Source of the DNA: Otis tarda | Taxonomy: Eukaryota > Chordata > Aves > Otidiformes > Otididae | DNA length: 64,000 bases | Reading direction: 5' to 3' | NCBI GenBank assembly: GCA_026413225.1 | Contig: CM048557.1 | Coordinates: 59,944,987 to 60,008,986 of the forward strand | Part shown: in pieces, positions 40,401 to 49,459 of the stretch | How positions within the stretch are numbered: position 1 is the first letter of the stretch | Layout of the letters: the number at the start of each line of letters is the position of its first letter | Position numbers and translations under genes: made by a program | The notes under the pieces: model-generated | Told to the model about the DNA's origin: nothing | The model's database searches: none | Seen by the model: only the letters and a program-made list of their open reading frames with translations

Positions 40401-41185
40401 GGCGAAGGAACGTGACACAAAATGGAGAAGGGTTGATACAAGGATCTTCAGCAAAGCAACGGGCAAGCTGCTCAGGAGGGGTCTAGCAAGCTGCATTCAT
40501 CCTGCCTTGATACGTACAACAGATAGGAAGTGTTTACTTGGTACAATCGGCCCCTGTGCAACCTATCTCCCCCTCCCCATCTGTGGAAGAACAGCACAGT
40601 CACACCCAACAGGGTGTCAGACACACGCACCTCATCTTTCGCACAAGACACGTCAGGAGTCTTTGCACAGATAAAAATAAGCACGGCAAAGAGAAATAGT
40701 TGTGAGGCAAAGGGAAAGTAAAATGCAGAAGATTCCAGAGGAGCAGGTGTATGGTTCAGAAAGGATGGGAACTCAGGTGAAGGAGGAGGAGGAGGAAAGT
40801 GTAAAGCACCTACTCCAGAAGGTAATGAAAACAGGAGTCTGCAGGGCTGGAAGAGGCAGAGACGGCCCAGGACTGGAGCCAGAGAAACTTCAAGTTTACC
40901 TGCAGGCATCTCTCCTTCTGCTTCCTTCCTACAGGTTGCCATCTTCAGCAAATTCCCTGCTACGTCCTCACCACCAGCCTTCTCCTCCGCTGCCCCTTTC
41001 CCGCTAGCCACAGCCTTGAGCAATTTGCCTGCCATGGTTTTCAGTTTCTCTCTCCTCTTCGTTTCCTGATTCTTTCTCTCCTCATGCTTGGCCTTGGGCA
41101 GCATCCTTGCATTTTCCCCTGCCATTTTCTCCCACTTGCTGCCTCTTCCTGCGAAGGCGCCCCAAGAATACTTCGTCTTCCTCAT
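19294..41185 (-). CDS. Sec6/EXOC3-like family protein (TNFAIP2- or EXOC3L4-like), 12 coding exons, 660 aa
   Basis: Twelve exons joined on the minus strand give one open frame of 1983 nt including the TAG stop. Every intron is GT-AG and all eleven junction phases agree. Residues 1-95 are basic and low in hydrophobic core, with three copies of an AG-x-basic motif. About residues 97-645 resemble the Sec6/EXOC3-like helical fold: an ERMW segment early on, a LLVYEW segment near 283-288, a TEYVEALL helix near 520-527, and a final [15 protein letters not shown] segment near 602-616 that matches the TNFAIP2 C-terminal pattern. The protein ends in CGCLCC. Family knowledge: Sec6 is an exocyst subunit, and TNFAIP2 (M-Sec) works with RalA and exocyst in membrane protrusions and tunnelling nanotubes. 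Length is close to TNFAIP2 (about 650 aa). TNFAIP2 and EXOC3L4 remain alternatives. The range given covers all introns; exons are listed separately. Confidence 0.88.
19475..21057 (-). other. Intron 11 of the Sec6-like gene
   Basis: 1.58 kb, GT-AG. Holds the TA-rich simple repeat at 20.1 kb; otherwise no repeat or nested gene seen. Confidence 0.8.
20063..20140. repeat. AT-rich simple repeat (TATA-rich)
   Basis: Imperfect (TA)n tract with ATATATGTGTATAAATATATAG and a near-perfect TATATATATATATATATA run. It lies in intron 11 of the Sec6-like gene. Confidence 0.9.
21058..21179 (-). CDS. Sec6-like gene, coding exon 11 (residues 561-601)
   Basis: Exon of 122 nt, acceptor tccccag, donor AAG|gtaagg after codon position 2. 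It codes for [12 protein letters not shown] and [11 protein letters not shown], matching the LPTLAEIIRLQDPSAIKIEVATYATCYPDF region of TNFAIP2 in order and spacing. Confidence 0.92.
21180..24202 (-). other. Intron 10 of the Sec6-like gene
   Basis: 3.0 kb, GT-AG. Contains a GC-richer patch near 23.1-23.4 kb with an 85-codon minus frame, which I could not join in phase with convincing splice sites. Confidence 0.75.
24203..24358 (-). CDS. Sec6-like gene, coding exon 10 (residues 509-560)
   Basis: Exon of 156 nt, phase 0 on both sides, acceptor ttggaacag, donor TTA|gtaagt. It codes for [12 protein letters not shown], a basic run (KPSSVQRRR), then [12 protein letters not shown]. This is one of the clearest family matches: relatives have HLVKEYIIQL, a basic loop, and an ILANADTIQHF-type helix in the same order and spacing. 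Confidence 0.92.
24359..25868 (-). other. Intron 9 of the Sec6-like gene
   Basis: 1.5 kb, GT-AG, phase 0. Searched for an extra exon because the family has a helix here; exons 9 and 10 already supply it, so none is needed. Confidence 0.8.
25869..25979 (-). CDS. Sec6-like gene, coding exon 9 (residues 472-508)
   Basis: Exon of 111 nt, phase 0 on both sides, acceptor ttcctcag, donor GAG|gtaaga. It contains [16 protein letters not shown], which fits the ETLENIIATVDTRLPEF-type helix of TNFAIP2 and the equivalent in other EXOC3-like proteins. It joins directly to exon 10; no extra exon is needed between them. Confidence 0.88.
25980..27172 (-). other. Intron 8 of the Sec6-like gene
   Basis: 1.2 kb, GT-AG, phase 0. 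No repeat or nested gene recognised. Confidence 0.8.
27173..27305 (-). CDS. Sec6-like gene, coding exon 8 (residues 427-471)
   Basis: Exon of 133 nt preceded by a long uninterrupted pyrimidine tract (14 T on the coding strand) and aaacag; donor AAG|gtatga. It codes for [10 protein letters not shown] and then [20 protein letters not shown] hydrophobic stretch followed by an acidic helix is expected at this place in the Sec6-like region. It leaves at phase 0. Confidence 0.85.
27306..28602 (-). other. Intron 7 of the Sec6-like gene, part beyond the CR1
   Basis: The remaining 1.3 kb of intron 7. It ends in a 14-base T tract directly before the exon 8 acceptor. No other element recognised. Confidence 0.75.
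28603..29185 (-). mobile_element. CR1 LINE 3' fragment in intron 7 of the Sec6-like gene
   Basis: The minus strand keeps an uninterrupted 166-codon frame of CR1 ORF2 C-terminus ([57 protein letters not shown]) and ends in ATTCTATGATTCTATG. It is in sense orientation to the host gene. Its 5' truncation point falls at, or within a few bases of, the exon 7 donor site. Confidence 0.95.
29186..29278 (-). CDS. Sec6-like gene, coding exon 7 (residues 396-427)
   Basis: Exon of 93 nt, acceptor aatttag after a T-rich tract, donor CAG|gtgaga. It contains [11 protein letters not shown], which fits the conserved NINNCLSFR signature of the EXOC3/TNFAIP2 family. The donor is directly followed by a sense-oriented CR1 element, so most or all of the first half-kilobase of intron 7 is CR1 sequence. 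Confidence 0.87.
29555..29611 (-). CDS. Sec6-like gene, coding exon 6 (residues 377-396)
   Basis: Small exon of 57 nt with a good acceptor (ttctgtag) and donor ATG|gtaaga; it enters with one base and leaves with two. It codes for [18 protein letters not shown]. The sequence itself is not diagnostic of the family. It is included because both splice sites are good, the phases match the neighbouring exons exactly, and the family needs a linker helix here. Confidence 0.78.
30315..30415 (-). CDS. Sec6-like gene, coding exon 5 (residues 344-377)
   Basis: Exon of 101 nt, acceptor atccacag, donor GAG|gtagga after codon position 2. It codes for a long helix ([19 protein letters not shown]) and then [10 protein letters not shown]. 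This aligns by eye with the AQAKAESITLDLGSQ...ELPAFLRSY stretch of TNFAIP2. Confidence 0.87.
30416..36762 (-). other. Introns 3 and 4 of the Sec6-like gene
   Basis: Intron 4 (30416-32607) and intron 3 (32683-36762), separated by exon 4. Both GT-AG. Frames of up to 204 codons (for example 35700-36314 minus) show no family likeness. No mobile element recognised. Confidence 0.7.
32608..32682 (-). CDS. Sec6-like gene, coding exon 4 (residues 319-343)
   Basis: Exon of 75 nt, phase 0 on both sides, from acceptor atatttag to donor CAG|gtaaac. It codes for a short helix ([11 protein letters not shown]) and the start of the next segment (ADAAVIQ), which corresponds to the ELAIDIIQ region of TNFAIP2. 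The reading frame and the family pattern agree. Confidence 0.85.
36763..36835 (-). CDS. Sec6-like gene, coding exon 3 (residues 294-318)
   Basis: Exon of 73 nt with a strong donor CAG|gtaaga. The acceptor used here is cagcacag|CC, chosen because it alone restores phase (one base plus 24 codons) with exon 2. Its pyrimidine tract is poor, and alternatives a few bases upstream exist but break phase. The peptide contains [18 protein letters not shown], an amphipathic helix consistent with the tryptophan-containing helix after the LLVYEW segment in relatives. Confidence 0.75.
37211..37260. repeat. 10-bp tandem repeat (ACACAATTCC-like), five units
   Basis: Five ten-base units AACACTTCC/ACACAATTCC/ACATAATTCC/ACACAATTCC/ACACAATTTT within intron 2 of the Sec6-like gene. 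Two units are identical, the others differ by one to three bases. Confidence 0.9.
38597..39191 (-). CDS. Sec6-like gene, coding exon 2 (residues 96-294)
   Basis: This is the largest exon, 595 nt, running from acceptor tattgcag to donor ACG|gtatgt. It enters at phase 1 and leaves two bases of codon 294. It carries the first helical part of the Sec6-like region: a [11 protein letters not shown] helix near the start (like the ELKAALERGQLEAA helix of TNFAIP2), then [11 protein letters not shown], and near the end [15 protein letters not shown] followed by [13 protein letters not shown], which fits the AYAESYHQHFAAHL...LLLWVQNLY pattern of TNFAIP2. Family placement rests mostly on this exon and the last four. 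Confidence 0.9.
39755..39810. repeat. Short tandem duplication, 31-bp period
   Basis: GGCTTTTTAACTAGGCCAA occurs twice, 31 bp apart, in intron 1 of the Sec6-like gene. The copies are identical over about 19 bases. Confidence 0.9.
40900..41185 (-). CDS. Sec6-like gene, coding exon 1 (residues 1-95, basic N-terminus)
   Basis: Codes for residues 1-95 plus one base of codon 96. The donor is CAG|gtaaac. The exon itself starts at about 41217, after a good acceptor (ttcccag) with a T-rich tract, so 32 nt of 5' UTR or upstream coding lie before the ATG. The ATG has A at -3. The segment is rich in Lys, Arg, Glu and Ala, with motifs at 21-33, 51-63 and 75-87 that share an AG start and spaced lysines. 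Human TNFAIP2 also has a lysine-rich N-terminal stretch. The frame remains open upstream of the ATG to the acceptor, so translation could start in an earlier exon. Confidence 0.8.
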
Positions 41186-41217
41186 GATGTCAGCAGATTC
41201 AGATGCTTTCTGTCCAG
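41186..41217 (-). other. Sec6-like gene, 5' part of exon 1 before the first ATG
   Basis: 32 nt lie between a good acceptor (attcccag) and the ATG. They are either 5' UTR or coding, since the ATG frame is open all the way to the acceptor and would add a Gly-Gln-Lys-Ala-Ser-Glu-Ser-Ala-Asp-Ile run. Whether an upstream exon exists cannot be decided here. Confidence 0.6.
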
Positions 41218-41398
41218 CTGGGAATACTATCAGAAAAAAAAGTCAGAAACACTTCTATGCAAGGTGATCTTAGTAGCTGTCTCCCAGAGAAGACATTTCC
41301 CCCCAGATTTTTTTTTTTTTCTTCCCCTGTGTGGCTACAGGCTTCAGCTGGCTTTGAAGAAGTCTAACCTGGTTCCTGCCCGTGCAGAGTGAGGACAT

Positions 41399-41405
41399 TT
41401 TTATA
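41399..41405 (-). promoter_or_regulatory. TATA-like box upstream of the Sec6-like gene
   Basis: On the minus strand the sequence reads CCTATAAAAATG. A start about 30 bp downstream would lie near 41370, giving a 5' leader of about 185 nt if unspliced, or a short first exon spliced to the acceptor at 41217 if not. Position and orientation suit the gene; there is no expression evidence in the sequence. Confidence 0.4.
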
Positions 41406-41502
41406 GGCTGCCAGCCCTCTTATGTAATCTCTCTCTCTTCTAGGAAAATAATGTCAAAAACCTCATACACAATCTAACCACACTCACTGGGGGAAAGCCA
41501 GC

Positions 41503-41512
41503 GGGATTTTCG
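41503..41512 (+). promoter_or_regulatory. Imperfect kappaB-like site near the candidate promoter
   Basis: Reads GGGATTTTCG, one base short of the GGGRNWYYCC consensus, about 100 bp upstream of the TATA-like box. Human TNFAIP2 is known to be TNF/NF-kappaB induced, so the position is suggestive. A ten-base near-match can easily arise by chance. Confidence 0.25.
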
Positions 41513-44500
41513 GCATTTTCTAAATGACTAAAACGTCCCTGCGCGCTGCCAGTTTTTTCATGACAATCCTATCAGTTTAAGGGAGTTGATTATTAATAGT
41601 TTCTATGAAGCATACATCACTTTCCACCCACCCCACGCACCCCGGCTGCACCTGAGTTCTTCTTTGGCAAGGAGATCACGCCTGGCTTTGGAGCCAAATT
41701 TTTCCCCACCTCCCCGTAAGCCGAGTGGCAGCCAACAGGGAAGTACAGCCCCGGCGAACGGGCGTTGGTTTTCATTCTTTAGCAGCACCATTCAGAGGAG
41801 ATAAGAGTGATCTCAGCCTTCTGGATTATGCCATTTTCCAGCATTATATAGTATTTTCTATTCATATACACACATAATACATACCATTACATATTATTTT
41901 ATATTTATATATACACACACACATATATATAAATGGCATAACATTGCAGCAATCCACCATAAACGTGTGTGTGTGCCCACGTAGAGGTCTGTTCACCAGC
42001 CAGCCTCCGCAGTGAAGAGAAAGGAGTTTTATGTCCAGTCACGGCAAGGAACATATGGGTGAGTCCAGGGCCGCTAACGGCTCTGATCCATAAACCACAG
42101 AACAAATTCCTATACAGAAAATACCATTTAACTCCAGCAGCTCATATTTAAAATAGATTTTTTAAAAGTCCCTGCACTGCTGTAAGAAAGACACTACACT
42201 TGGAGACAAGCTGAAACGCCCTCCTTACCACGCTCTGTTTGCTAGATAGTTACAAACTGGTTTTTATTTTTCCATTCCATTATTATAAAAATGAATAAAA
42301 AACTTGAGGATTTTCAACAGCTGAGGACAGAGTCTTGTACTAGCCACTACAAGCTGTATTGATTCAAAACCATACCCCATTCAAGAATGATTTGGGGTAT
42401 GAATTAAGGGGCAATTTTTCGACATAGCATCCAGCTTAATGAGAATATGTGCATTCATCTTTCTGAGTTTAAAAACTGCAGTTTCTTCCAAGATTTTCTT
42501 CATTTTTGTGACAGTAAAATTCCACCAGTTTCCTACTTGGAAACCAAGTAAATGTTATGTTGTTCTGGCTCTTTTACTCAGTGTTTAATTCCACCAGCAT
42601 GTTATCATGGAGCCATTTGATTCATTAGTAATGATAGGGAGGAGGAAATTAATACATTTCATTTGGAAGGACAAACAGAAATGCCAGCAGCGGTCATACA
42701 TTTGAGCTGTTGCCAGTAGGAAATACTGAGGTTGCAAAACACAGTGTTTTCCCAGGTTGTGAAAAAGGTTGAAAATTGAGAGGTTTTATGTACATTCCAT
42801 TTTGGCCTTAATTTTTAATTGGTTGTTAAAATGTTTCCTTTGGAATATTACAGCTGTGCTATATATGAATGCAAGACGGAGTGAGGGTTAGCACTGAAGA
42901 GACACATTCCAGGCGTGCTGAAACCCTTCAGCAATATTTTCCCATGAAAACTCCAACACAATGTGTTTATGTTGCACTTCATCAGCATTTTTCCAACAAG
43001 CTCGGCTCTAACAAAAACCATTTCCCTGGACTTCTCTGTGGAAGGAAATTGGATGCCAAAGTGCCAGTCCTGCAGGCAAGATTCTCTGCGGTGGACAGAT
43101 TTTGAACACACTACAATTGCAGATCGTGCCCTAAACTGGGGCAACATGATGTATGGGAATTGCTGCATTTTCCCAGAAAGCTTCTTTCAAGGGAATACAG
43201 TATGAGCCTGTGGAAAGCAGGGAGTTACTGAGCAGGGATGGATAGGCTTCCTGATGCTAGGACCATCTCTGAGTCTATAGTCCACTCGATCCACTCAATC
43301 CAAGCCATGGCAGATGCTCCTCAAGATGAGGGTGCTCCCAGGGCACATCCCATCCAAGCACTGCAGCACCCACAACGCAGATGCCTCATCCGTCCCACCT
43401 TTGCCTGGTTCACAAACCGGGGGCAATGTGTGTGCGCAGGCAAAGCAGGCCATTGCCTAGGCGAGCAGGCAGCTCTGAGCACCCTACGAAGGGACGCCAA
43501 GTTGGGGACGGCCTTTCTGACTGCAGGCACCGAGCCCAACAGCAGCATGGGGTGATGCCCCATCCCTCCTGCTGCAGCGGCAGCAGCCACCCATCATCAC
43601 CCGCTCAGCATACCCCTGCCCACAGCTACTTCCCAAAGGCACGGGCTGAAGAATGGCGTCACTGCAGGGGAATGTGCTGTACCAGGAGAGAACATGCCAC
43701 AGAGAAGCAGCCAGAAGGCCACCAGCAGCCTGCTCTTCTGGCTCTATGTGCCTTAACAGCACATGCAGGGTGCACAGGTCTCTTCCCTCTGTCTCTTACT
43801 GCTCAGGATAAAGTTCTGTAGCTAAAACATGGATATTATTTGAATCTCTAGGAATATCTTCTACTGCAGTGCTTCCATAAATGGTTTTATGCCTTGACAA
43901 GCAAAGTCCCCAGGGAAGCTACACCTTTGCAACAGAGGAGCTGAAAAGTGTCAAGATCAAACTAGAACAAAAGTCTTTCACCAAGTGTTAACATAATGTA
44001 AGAGATTGTTTGCTGTCCAAAACCATCATTTTGGGCAGGGGAATCGGAGCACTGCTACATTTCACCTGCCCCTGCCATGGCCCTCCTGAGCTGCCCACCC
44101 AAGGGGAGTCCTTCCAAGCAGCAAGCAGTGCCGTAGGAAACCACAAGAACACCTCATCATAACAAGGACAGTTCTGCTTCTGAACCATCACCTTTGTCAG
44201 GTGTATGAAATTACCTCCTTCTTCCTTCTTGGAAACCTGTTCCCACCCACTCCTTCTTCCTGGTGTTTCAATGCCTCTGTTTATCCACAGTGGGATATTC
44301 TCTAGGAGGGGTCATTCTCCTTTCTGTCCTGATCCTTGCTATGTTCACTGCAAAAAAAAAAAAAAAGGAGCAATTTGTCTTCTGGGAACATCCTCAGTGT
44401 TCAGGACTTTCCCCTCTTGCCCAGAGCTCCTGGAAAAGCCCACAGCCTCCCCACATCACTGAGACTTTGTCTTTCTACCTCAGAAAAACTGTAGCTCCTT

Positions 44501-47500
44501 TGTCTTTGAGATCTTTCACTAAACAAGCGAGTATCTCAGATAAATTTTTATATTGTTTCTCTGTTAACTTAAGTCTTTATCTTGCTGCTTCCCATTTCTT
44601 TTGCTGATATAGATAAAATCTCTTCAATATAAGTGAATTGTGTGCCTGACTTGAACAATAGCTGTTTGGTCCGGTTGCTGATCGGATGAAGTCAGACTAT
44701 TAGCACTTCAAATTAAATGACTTTGCAAGAGTCCAGTTCCATTAATATTACGATTCCAGCAATGCAGTGATGCCCTTGCTTGCTTTGCAGGGACTCCACA
44801 AGAACACAGTCAGGCATATACAATGGAAAGTTTGTGCTCAGTAGCATCTGTTACATGAAACACACTTGAGTCCTAACACATAGGCTGGATCTGCAGTATC
44901 TGGAGAGAGAGATCTGCGATTTTTTTTCACCTCCTTCTCTGTTTCCAGAACATGGTGGTACTCTCCACCACTCCTAACCAAAGGCATGTAAGATGGCAGA
45001 AAATAATATTGATTGTGATGATAAAACATGCAGAGTACAGCACCGAAACATGGTGGTTCCCTAGGATACAAATTCATGCAAAAGCATTTTCTGAAGCTAT
45101 GCTGTAGTCTGACAATGTGCTCCTCCACCCACACGCAGCATCTTTGACTTCATCAGCAAAGAACAGCCAAGCTGTATTATAAGCAACGCGGACTTTTTTG
45201 ACAAACAAACAAACAACAAAAAACCTCCCCCTCCAGTTTGCCATTGCAGCTGGCATTGCCATGATGGTCATATGCAAGAGGCAACTTTGTTGTTTGTGCA
45301 AAATTAGTTGTCTATCATTCTGCAAAAAGCATATATGTATTCTTATTTCCTAAGGATAATCCCATTTCCTAAAGAAAGGAGACAATGCAGCCATGGGTTG
45401 TGTGCATCACTGTGTTCATTGGATACCCACCCCAATGCACTTCAGTGGGTCTTAAGTCAGTTTTAAACAATTTTAAAGCTAGTTTTAACCAAATTGACAG
45501 TGTGGCTGGTACAAAATAGTACATCCTTACACACTTCATGAAACTACGTAGCTGAGGAGAGAGGCGAGACCTTCACTGCTCTTGCTGAGGAACAAAATAT
45601 GGCATGAACTCAGCCTCTATTAGACATCAGAGACTCCACTCAGCAGTTCAATTTGAAGATACAGAGACATGGTTTCCTTGCCTCTGTTGCTCAGCAAATC
45701 CCCTGTTTACTCTCCAGCTAACCCATGTGTGTGTGCAAGAGTAAAGAAAGCAGCACAAATATTTAATACAAGCAACCTTTCCCATAGCAACGGCTGAAGC
45801 GAAGCTGCCTCCCTACGGAGCCTCCCCGCCCCAGGCTGCACCCCCTCGCCGCCCCAACATCTGTGTTACCCCACACAGGCAAAAGAGCTTGGAGCTAACT
45901 GGGAGCTGCCGTTGCTGCCTGACAGCCAGGGTCGGAGCAAAAGGGAAAGAAGGGGCTTTCTTCCTTTCTCTTACTGAGCGCGTTTGCTTGAGTAGCTCTT
46001 TGCCCCTTGTCCACTGATTTTCATCACATTTTGCAAAAGTTAATCTGAGACTTCTATCCTGCTCTGGATTTGTCTGAAACTGGAGGAATACAGTCTATTA
46101 GGAGGGGACAGACAGATGGATTGACAGACAGACTGACAGGCTGCATGGTCCCAGCAGTTTCAGAAACCACAGTAAAGCCCTAAGCATCAGTTCCCCAAAA
46201 CAACTGAATACTGACCCTTCCCTTGCCCTCAATCCTGACACAAAACGCGCTTGGACTTGATGTACAATTTGTGCTTGCTCTGTTCCCCTCCTGATTGTGA
46301 GGACCCCATTCTAAACTGACCTCAATTTTCACTTAATTAGTAACCTACTTTGCCATTCCTTTGGAACATTTTTAGCTAATTCCTGGGGATTTTGCCTCAT
46401 TCTGGTTTGGATTTTTTTCAGAACGAAATAAGCGGGTTTTTAAAGGAAGATGTTTCCCCTTTTGACAGCGACAACAATAATAATAAGCAAATCACACAAC
46501 CCTCAAAGTTTTAAATACGAACTGCGGAAAGCTTAGGAAGAGGGATGCTCAAAGTGACCCTGAAAATGCCTGCAATAAAAATATCCTGTCCACAGAGCAA
46601 GAGAAGAATAAAGCAATACCTCCTGAAGTATTTACTTTCAGTAAAGAAACTGGGACCAAGTTGGGAATTCTCACTCCCTGATTTTGCCCTGCAGGCCTCC
46701 TGCAAAGACTGAGGATGCTGTAGTTACTGCAACTTCCTTCTGTTCTCCTTCCGCATCAGTGGAAAAGGGAGAAAAAATAATCTACCAGACTGAGTACCTA
46801 GCACACAATACAGACTGGTTACAGAACAGTTTGTCCAGACCCCCAAAATGGGGTAATAAAATATTTCAAAGCAAACTTGTTAGTTGTTACATACTCAATG
46901 ACCCCAAGGCCACGTTTGGAGCTAGGTTATATTTAGCTGTGGGGAGGTGCAGAAAGAGCAGCTACCAGGAGGAGCCGGAGGCGGTTTCCATGCCCCCCAA
47001 GACACCCATACAGAGGCCAGTGAGGCGGGACAGGGGGCTGCAGCCCTCAACATGGCACTGGCGCCTGCACGGGACATGGGGAGAGGAGGTGGCCCACAGA
47101 CCCGGGTTGGAGAGGGAATGGAGCCCGTCAGCTCATAAAAGCCCCTCACTGCTTGCTACAGCATGGGCTGGGCAGGCTGTAAAGTTTCTGTATGGGTTTG
47201 AGGGCTCTTCTCCAATTTCTCTACAGATAGATAACAATTTCCAGGGAAAGCAGCTAGCATGGAAAACATCAGGGCTGGAAGGTGAGGCAGGCTGACCAAA
47301 TCTGTGTTTGCCCAGTGCCTCCGGAGTCCTGCATGAGGAACAAGTGAAGAAGAGATACCACCTGACTGTGTTCTCCTACCATATATATACATCTATATAA
47401 ACATGGAAAACATGAGGGCAAAATATCCCAGAAGAAGTTTTTCATACCTTATCTCCTGTTACTCAGGGTCCACCCTCATCACTTTAGCACCTGGAAAGCC

Positions 47501-49143
47501 CAAGTCCTGAATGGTCTCCTCGCAGCACCTGAGGGAAGCGCTTCTGCCACAGAAACCTCCGCAGTACTACGGGCTGTCAGTCTGATCACATCCGTAGAAG
47601 AGCAGCCACCCAACAGCTTCATTTCTAATCCTAAGAGCTAGCTGAAGAGTTATCCAAGGAAGGCTCCAGGGGCAGGTCTGCCAAAGGAAAACTACAACTT
47701 CAATGCTGGTTGCCATACTCGGGATGGAAAGGGTTTTTTAAAAAATGAAATTATAGATATTGTTTGCTAGCGTGGTAAAGAATGCACTACCTCAACCACC
47801 ACCATGTCTCTTTTCAAGGTGATGCGTGGTTTTATCCAGAGGGAGGGTTTTTTTGAAAGCTTTTATTATGAATATTCCATCTCCATTTGGACAGACAAGC
47901 CTAAAATCATTTTATTCAAATCTTTTCATTTGGCTTAGATTGACAGTATCGGTCTGTGCATTTTTGCATAGATTCTTTCCAGCAGGAAAAACTTCAGGTT
48001 CAACTCTGCAGGAAACTTCCTCCACACATCTGTACCCACAGCCCTATACGGCGCAGCACATGCAGAGATTTGGGACTGGAGATCCACACGACATCATTTG
48101 CATGTTTTTCCTGCTGCCACAAGAGGCCAGTGATTGTGTAATGCGCAGTATGTCCAGTCTGCTGTGCTTCACCCCCATCCTGCTGACATGGCTCCATGTG
48201 CACATCTGCCATGGAACTGATCATAACTACAGATTGGCTTCCAGGACATCCCATACCTCTCAGAAAGGAGCTGGGCGCATTTAAAGATTAACGCAGGATC
48301 GAAACTCAACCATTTCTCCACTCAACATTCACGGCAGGTATCTCTGGCTACAAAGTAAGGCAGGAACACCCAGCGCGCCTGCACTGCCAAAGGAGTTGTT
48401 GTGTGGGACGGGGTACATGAACAACACAACTCAGGGCCCTTATCCACATTGCTGAACACTCTCACATGGCAAAAAGGTTATTTAGGAGAGGAGGTGAGAG
48501 AAAAGAGATCAGCTTTCATATAGACATCTCAATAAATCAATTGTTTTCAGAAATGCTCAGCATCTAGCATCTCCCATTGTCACTTCTGAGTGACAGTCTG
48601 AGAAGTCTGGAAGTCTGACTCCATTCCCACCCCACACTGAGCGTGGAGCTGGTTTAGCCGCCAGCCCTTGTAAAGCTCAGGATACCCAAGAAGATTCCAT
48701 GTCACACTGTAAAAAGGTCAGTTTTAAAAGATTTTTGCAATCTCTAAACACTGGAGCTAGCTAGCTACGGTGAGGGATTTGCTACAATACAAAGAACCCA
48801 AAAGGGTCCTAGGAGAGAGCTAATCATCCTCTGAAACTGTTTCAGAAAAATACCCTGGGGAGGAACTCTGCATGAGCACAAAGAGAAGCATTAAATTTTT
48901 ATCAGCATGAGTTCAGGCTGAATAAAGCAGGCCTCCCAAATACATGGTGATAAAACATTTACACTGCACCACTGTGTTTTCTTCCAAAACCACAAAAGGA
49001 TTTAGAGGAGATGTGCCACTAGAAAATTCAGCACTGCTACGTGATGGGGAAGCTCCCAGAGACTCTCCAACATTTTCTGACCCCTTCTTCTCTTACAGGA
49101 ATGAAAGAAATACCAATAAAGCAAGAAGTGGGCAAAACGTGGC
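41513..49143. other. Upstream region without recognised exons
   Basis: Contains AT/AC simple repeat (41.9 kb), a short A-run at 44.35 kb, a modest GC-rich, CpG-containing patch near 45.78-45.88 kb and no CR1. The 203-codon plus frame at 46684-47295 is AT-poor in its second half but has no domain. An upstream exon of the Sec6-like gene could lie here unseen. Confidence 0.5.
41866..41934. repeat. AT/AC-rich simple repeat
   Basis: A mix of ATACACACATAATACAT, TTTATATTTATATAT and ACACACACACATATATATA. It lies upstream of the Sec6-like gene. Confidence 0.85.
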
Positions 49144-49155
49144 GGGGGGGGGGGG
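49144..49155 (+). repeat. G12 homopolymer
   Basis: Twelve G in a row about 130 bp upstream of the TATA box at 49281. It could be G-quadruplex prone; it may also be a sequencing-sensitive site. Confidence 0.95.
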
Positions 49156-49280
49156 CACATCAGATACAGGCAAGGCAAAGAAAAGGGAAGAGTATTTGTA
49201 ACGCATTCATCTGCTGCCAGTATCAGGATGTATCTCATCTTTCCGTTGCTTCCCACTGCTCAGCGAAGCGGAGGGAGCGC

Positions 49281-49440
49281 TATATAAAGATGCAGAGACA
49301 CTAACCCAGCTCCCGCGAGCCGCGCAGCACCGACTGCCAGCACGTTGGCAGTGTTCCTCTGCCGCCCACGCCGCAACCGCTCTGCCGGCGTTCATCGCTC
49401 ACAGCAAGTTTTTTCCTGCAAAGGAGAAAGATGCGGTCCT
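49281..49440 (+). promoter_or_regulatory. Candidate plus-strand TATA promoter with CpG-rich first exon
   Basis: GCTATATAAAGATG is followed within 30 bp by a CpG-rich stretch (cccgcgagccgcgcagcaccg, then ccgcccacgccgcaaccg). The first downstream ATG is at about 49431, followed by a possible donor TTGG|gtaatt near 49458. Most DNA around it is CpG-poor, so the block stands out. No coding exon further right could be joined to it; it may be a noncoding RNA start or the first exon of a gene beyond the window. Confidence 0.35.
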
Positions 49441-49459
49441 CGAAGAACCAAAATTGGGT

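Larger units (their letters stand above)
36836..40899 (-). other. Introns 1 and 2 of the Sec6-like gene
   Basis: Intron 2 (36836-38596) holds the ten-base tandem repeat at 37.2 kb; intron 1 (39192-40899) holds the 31-bp-period duplication. Both GT-AG, with phases matching their exons. Confidence 0.75.

Noticed and set aside
19294-41185. Firm symbol TNFAIP2 or EXOC3L4
   Set aside because: Both share the same fold and neighbourhood; the C-terminal tail fits neither human protein well, so a symbol would be a guess.
46684-47295. 203-codon plus frame
   Set aside because: No recognisable family or splice context; composition changes abruptly in the middle.
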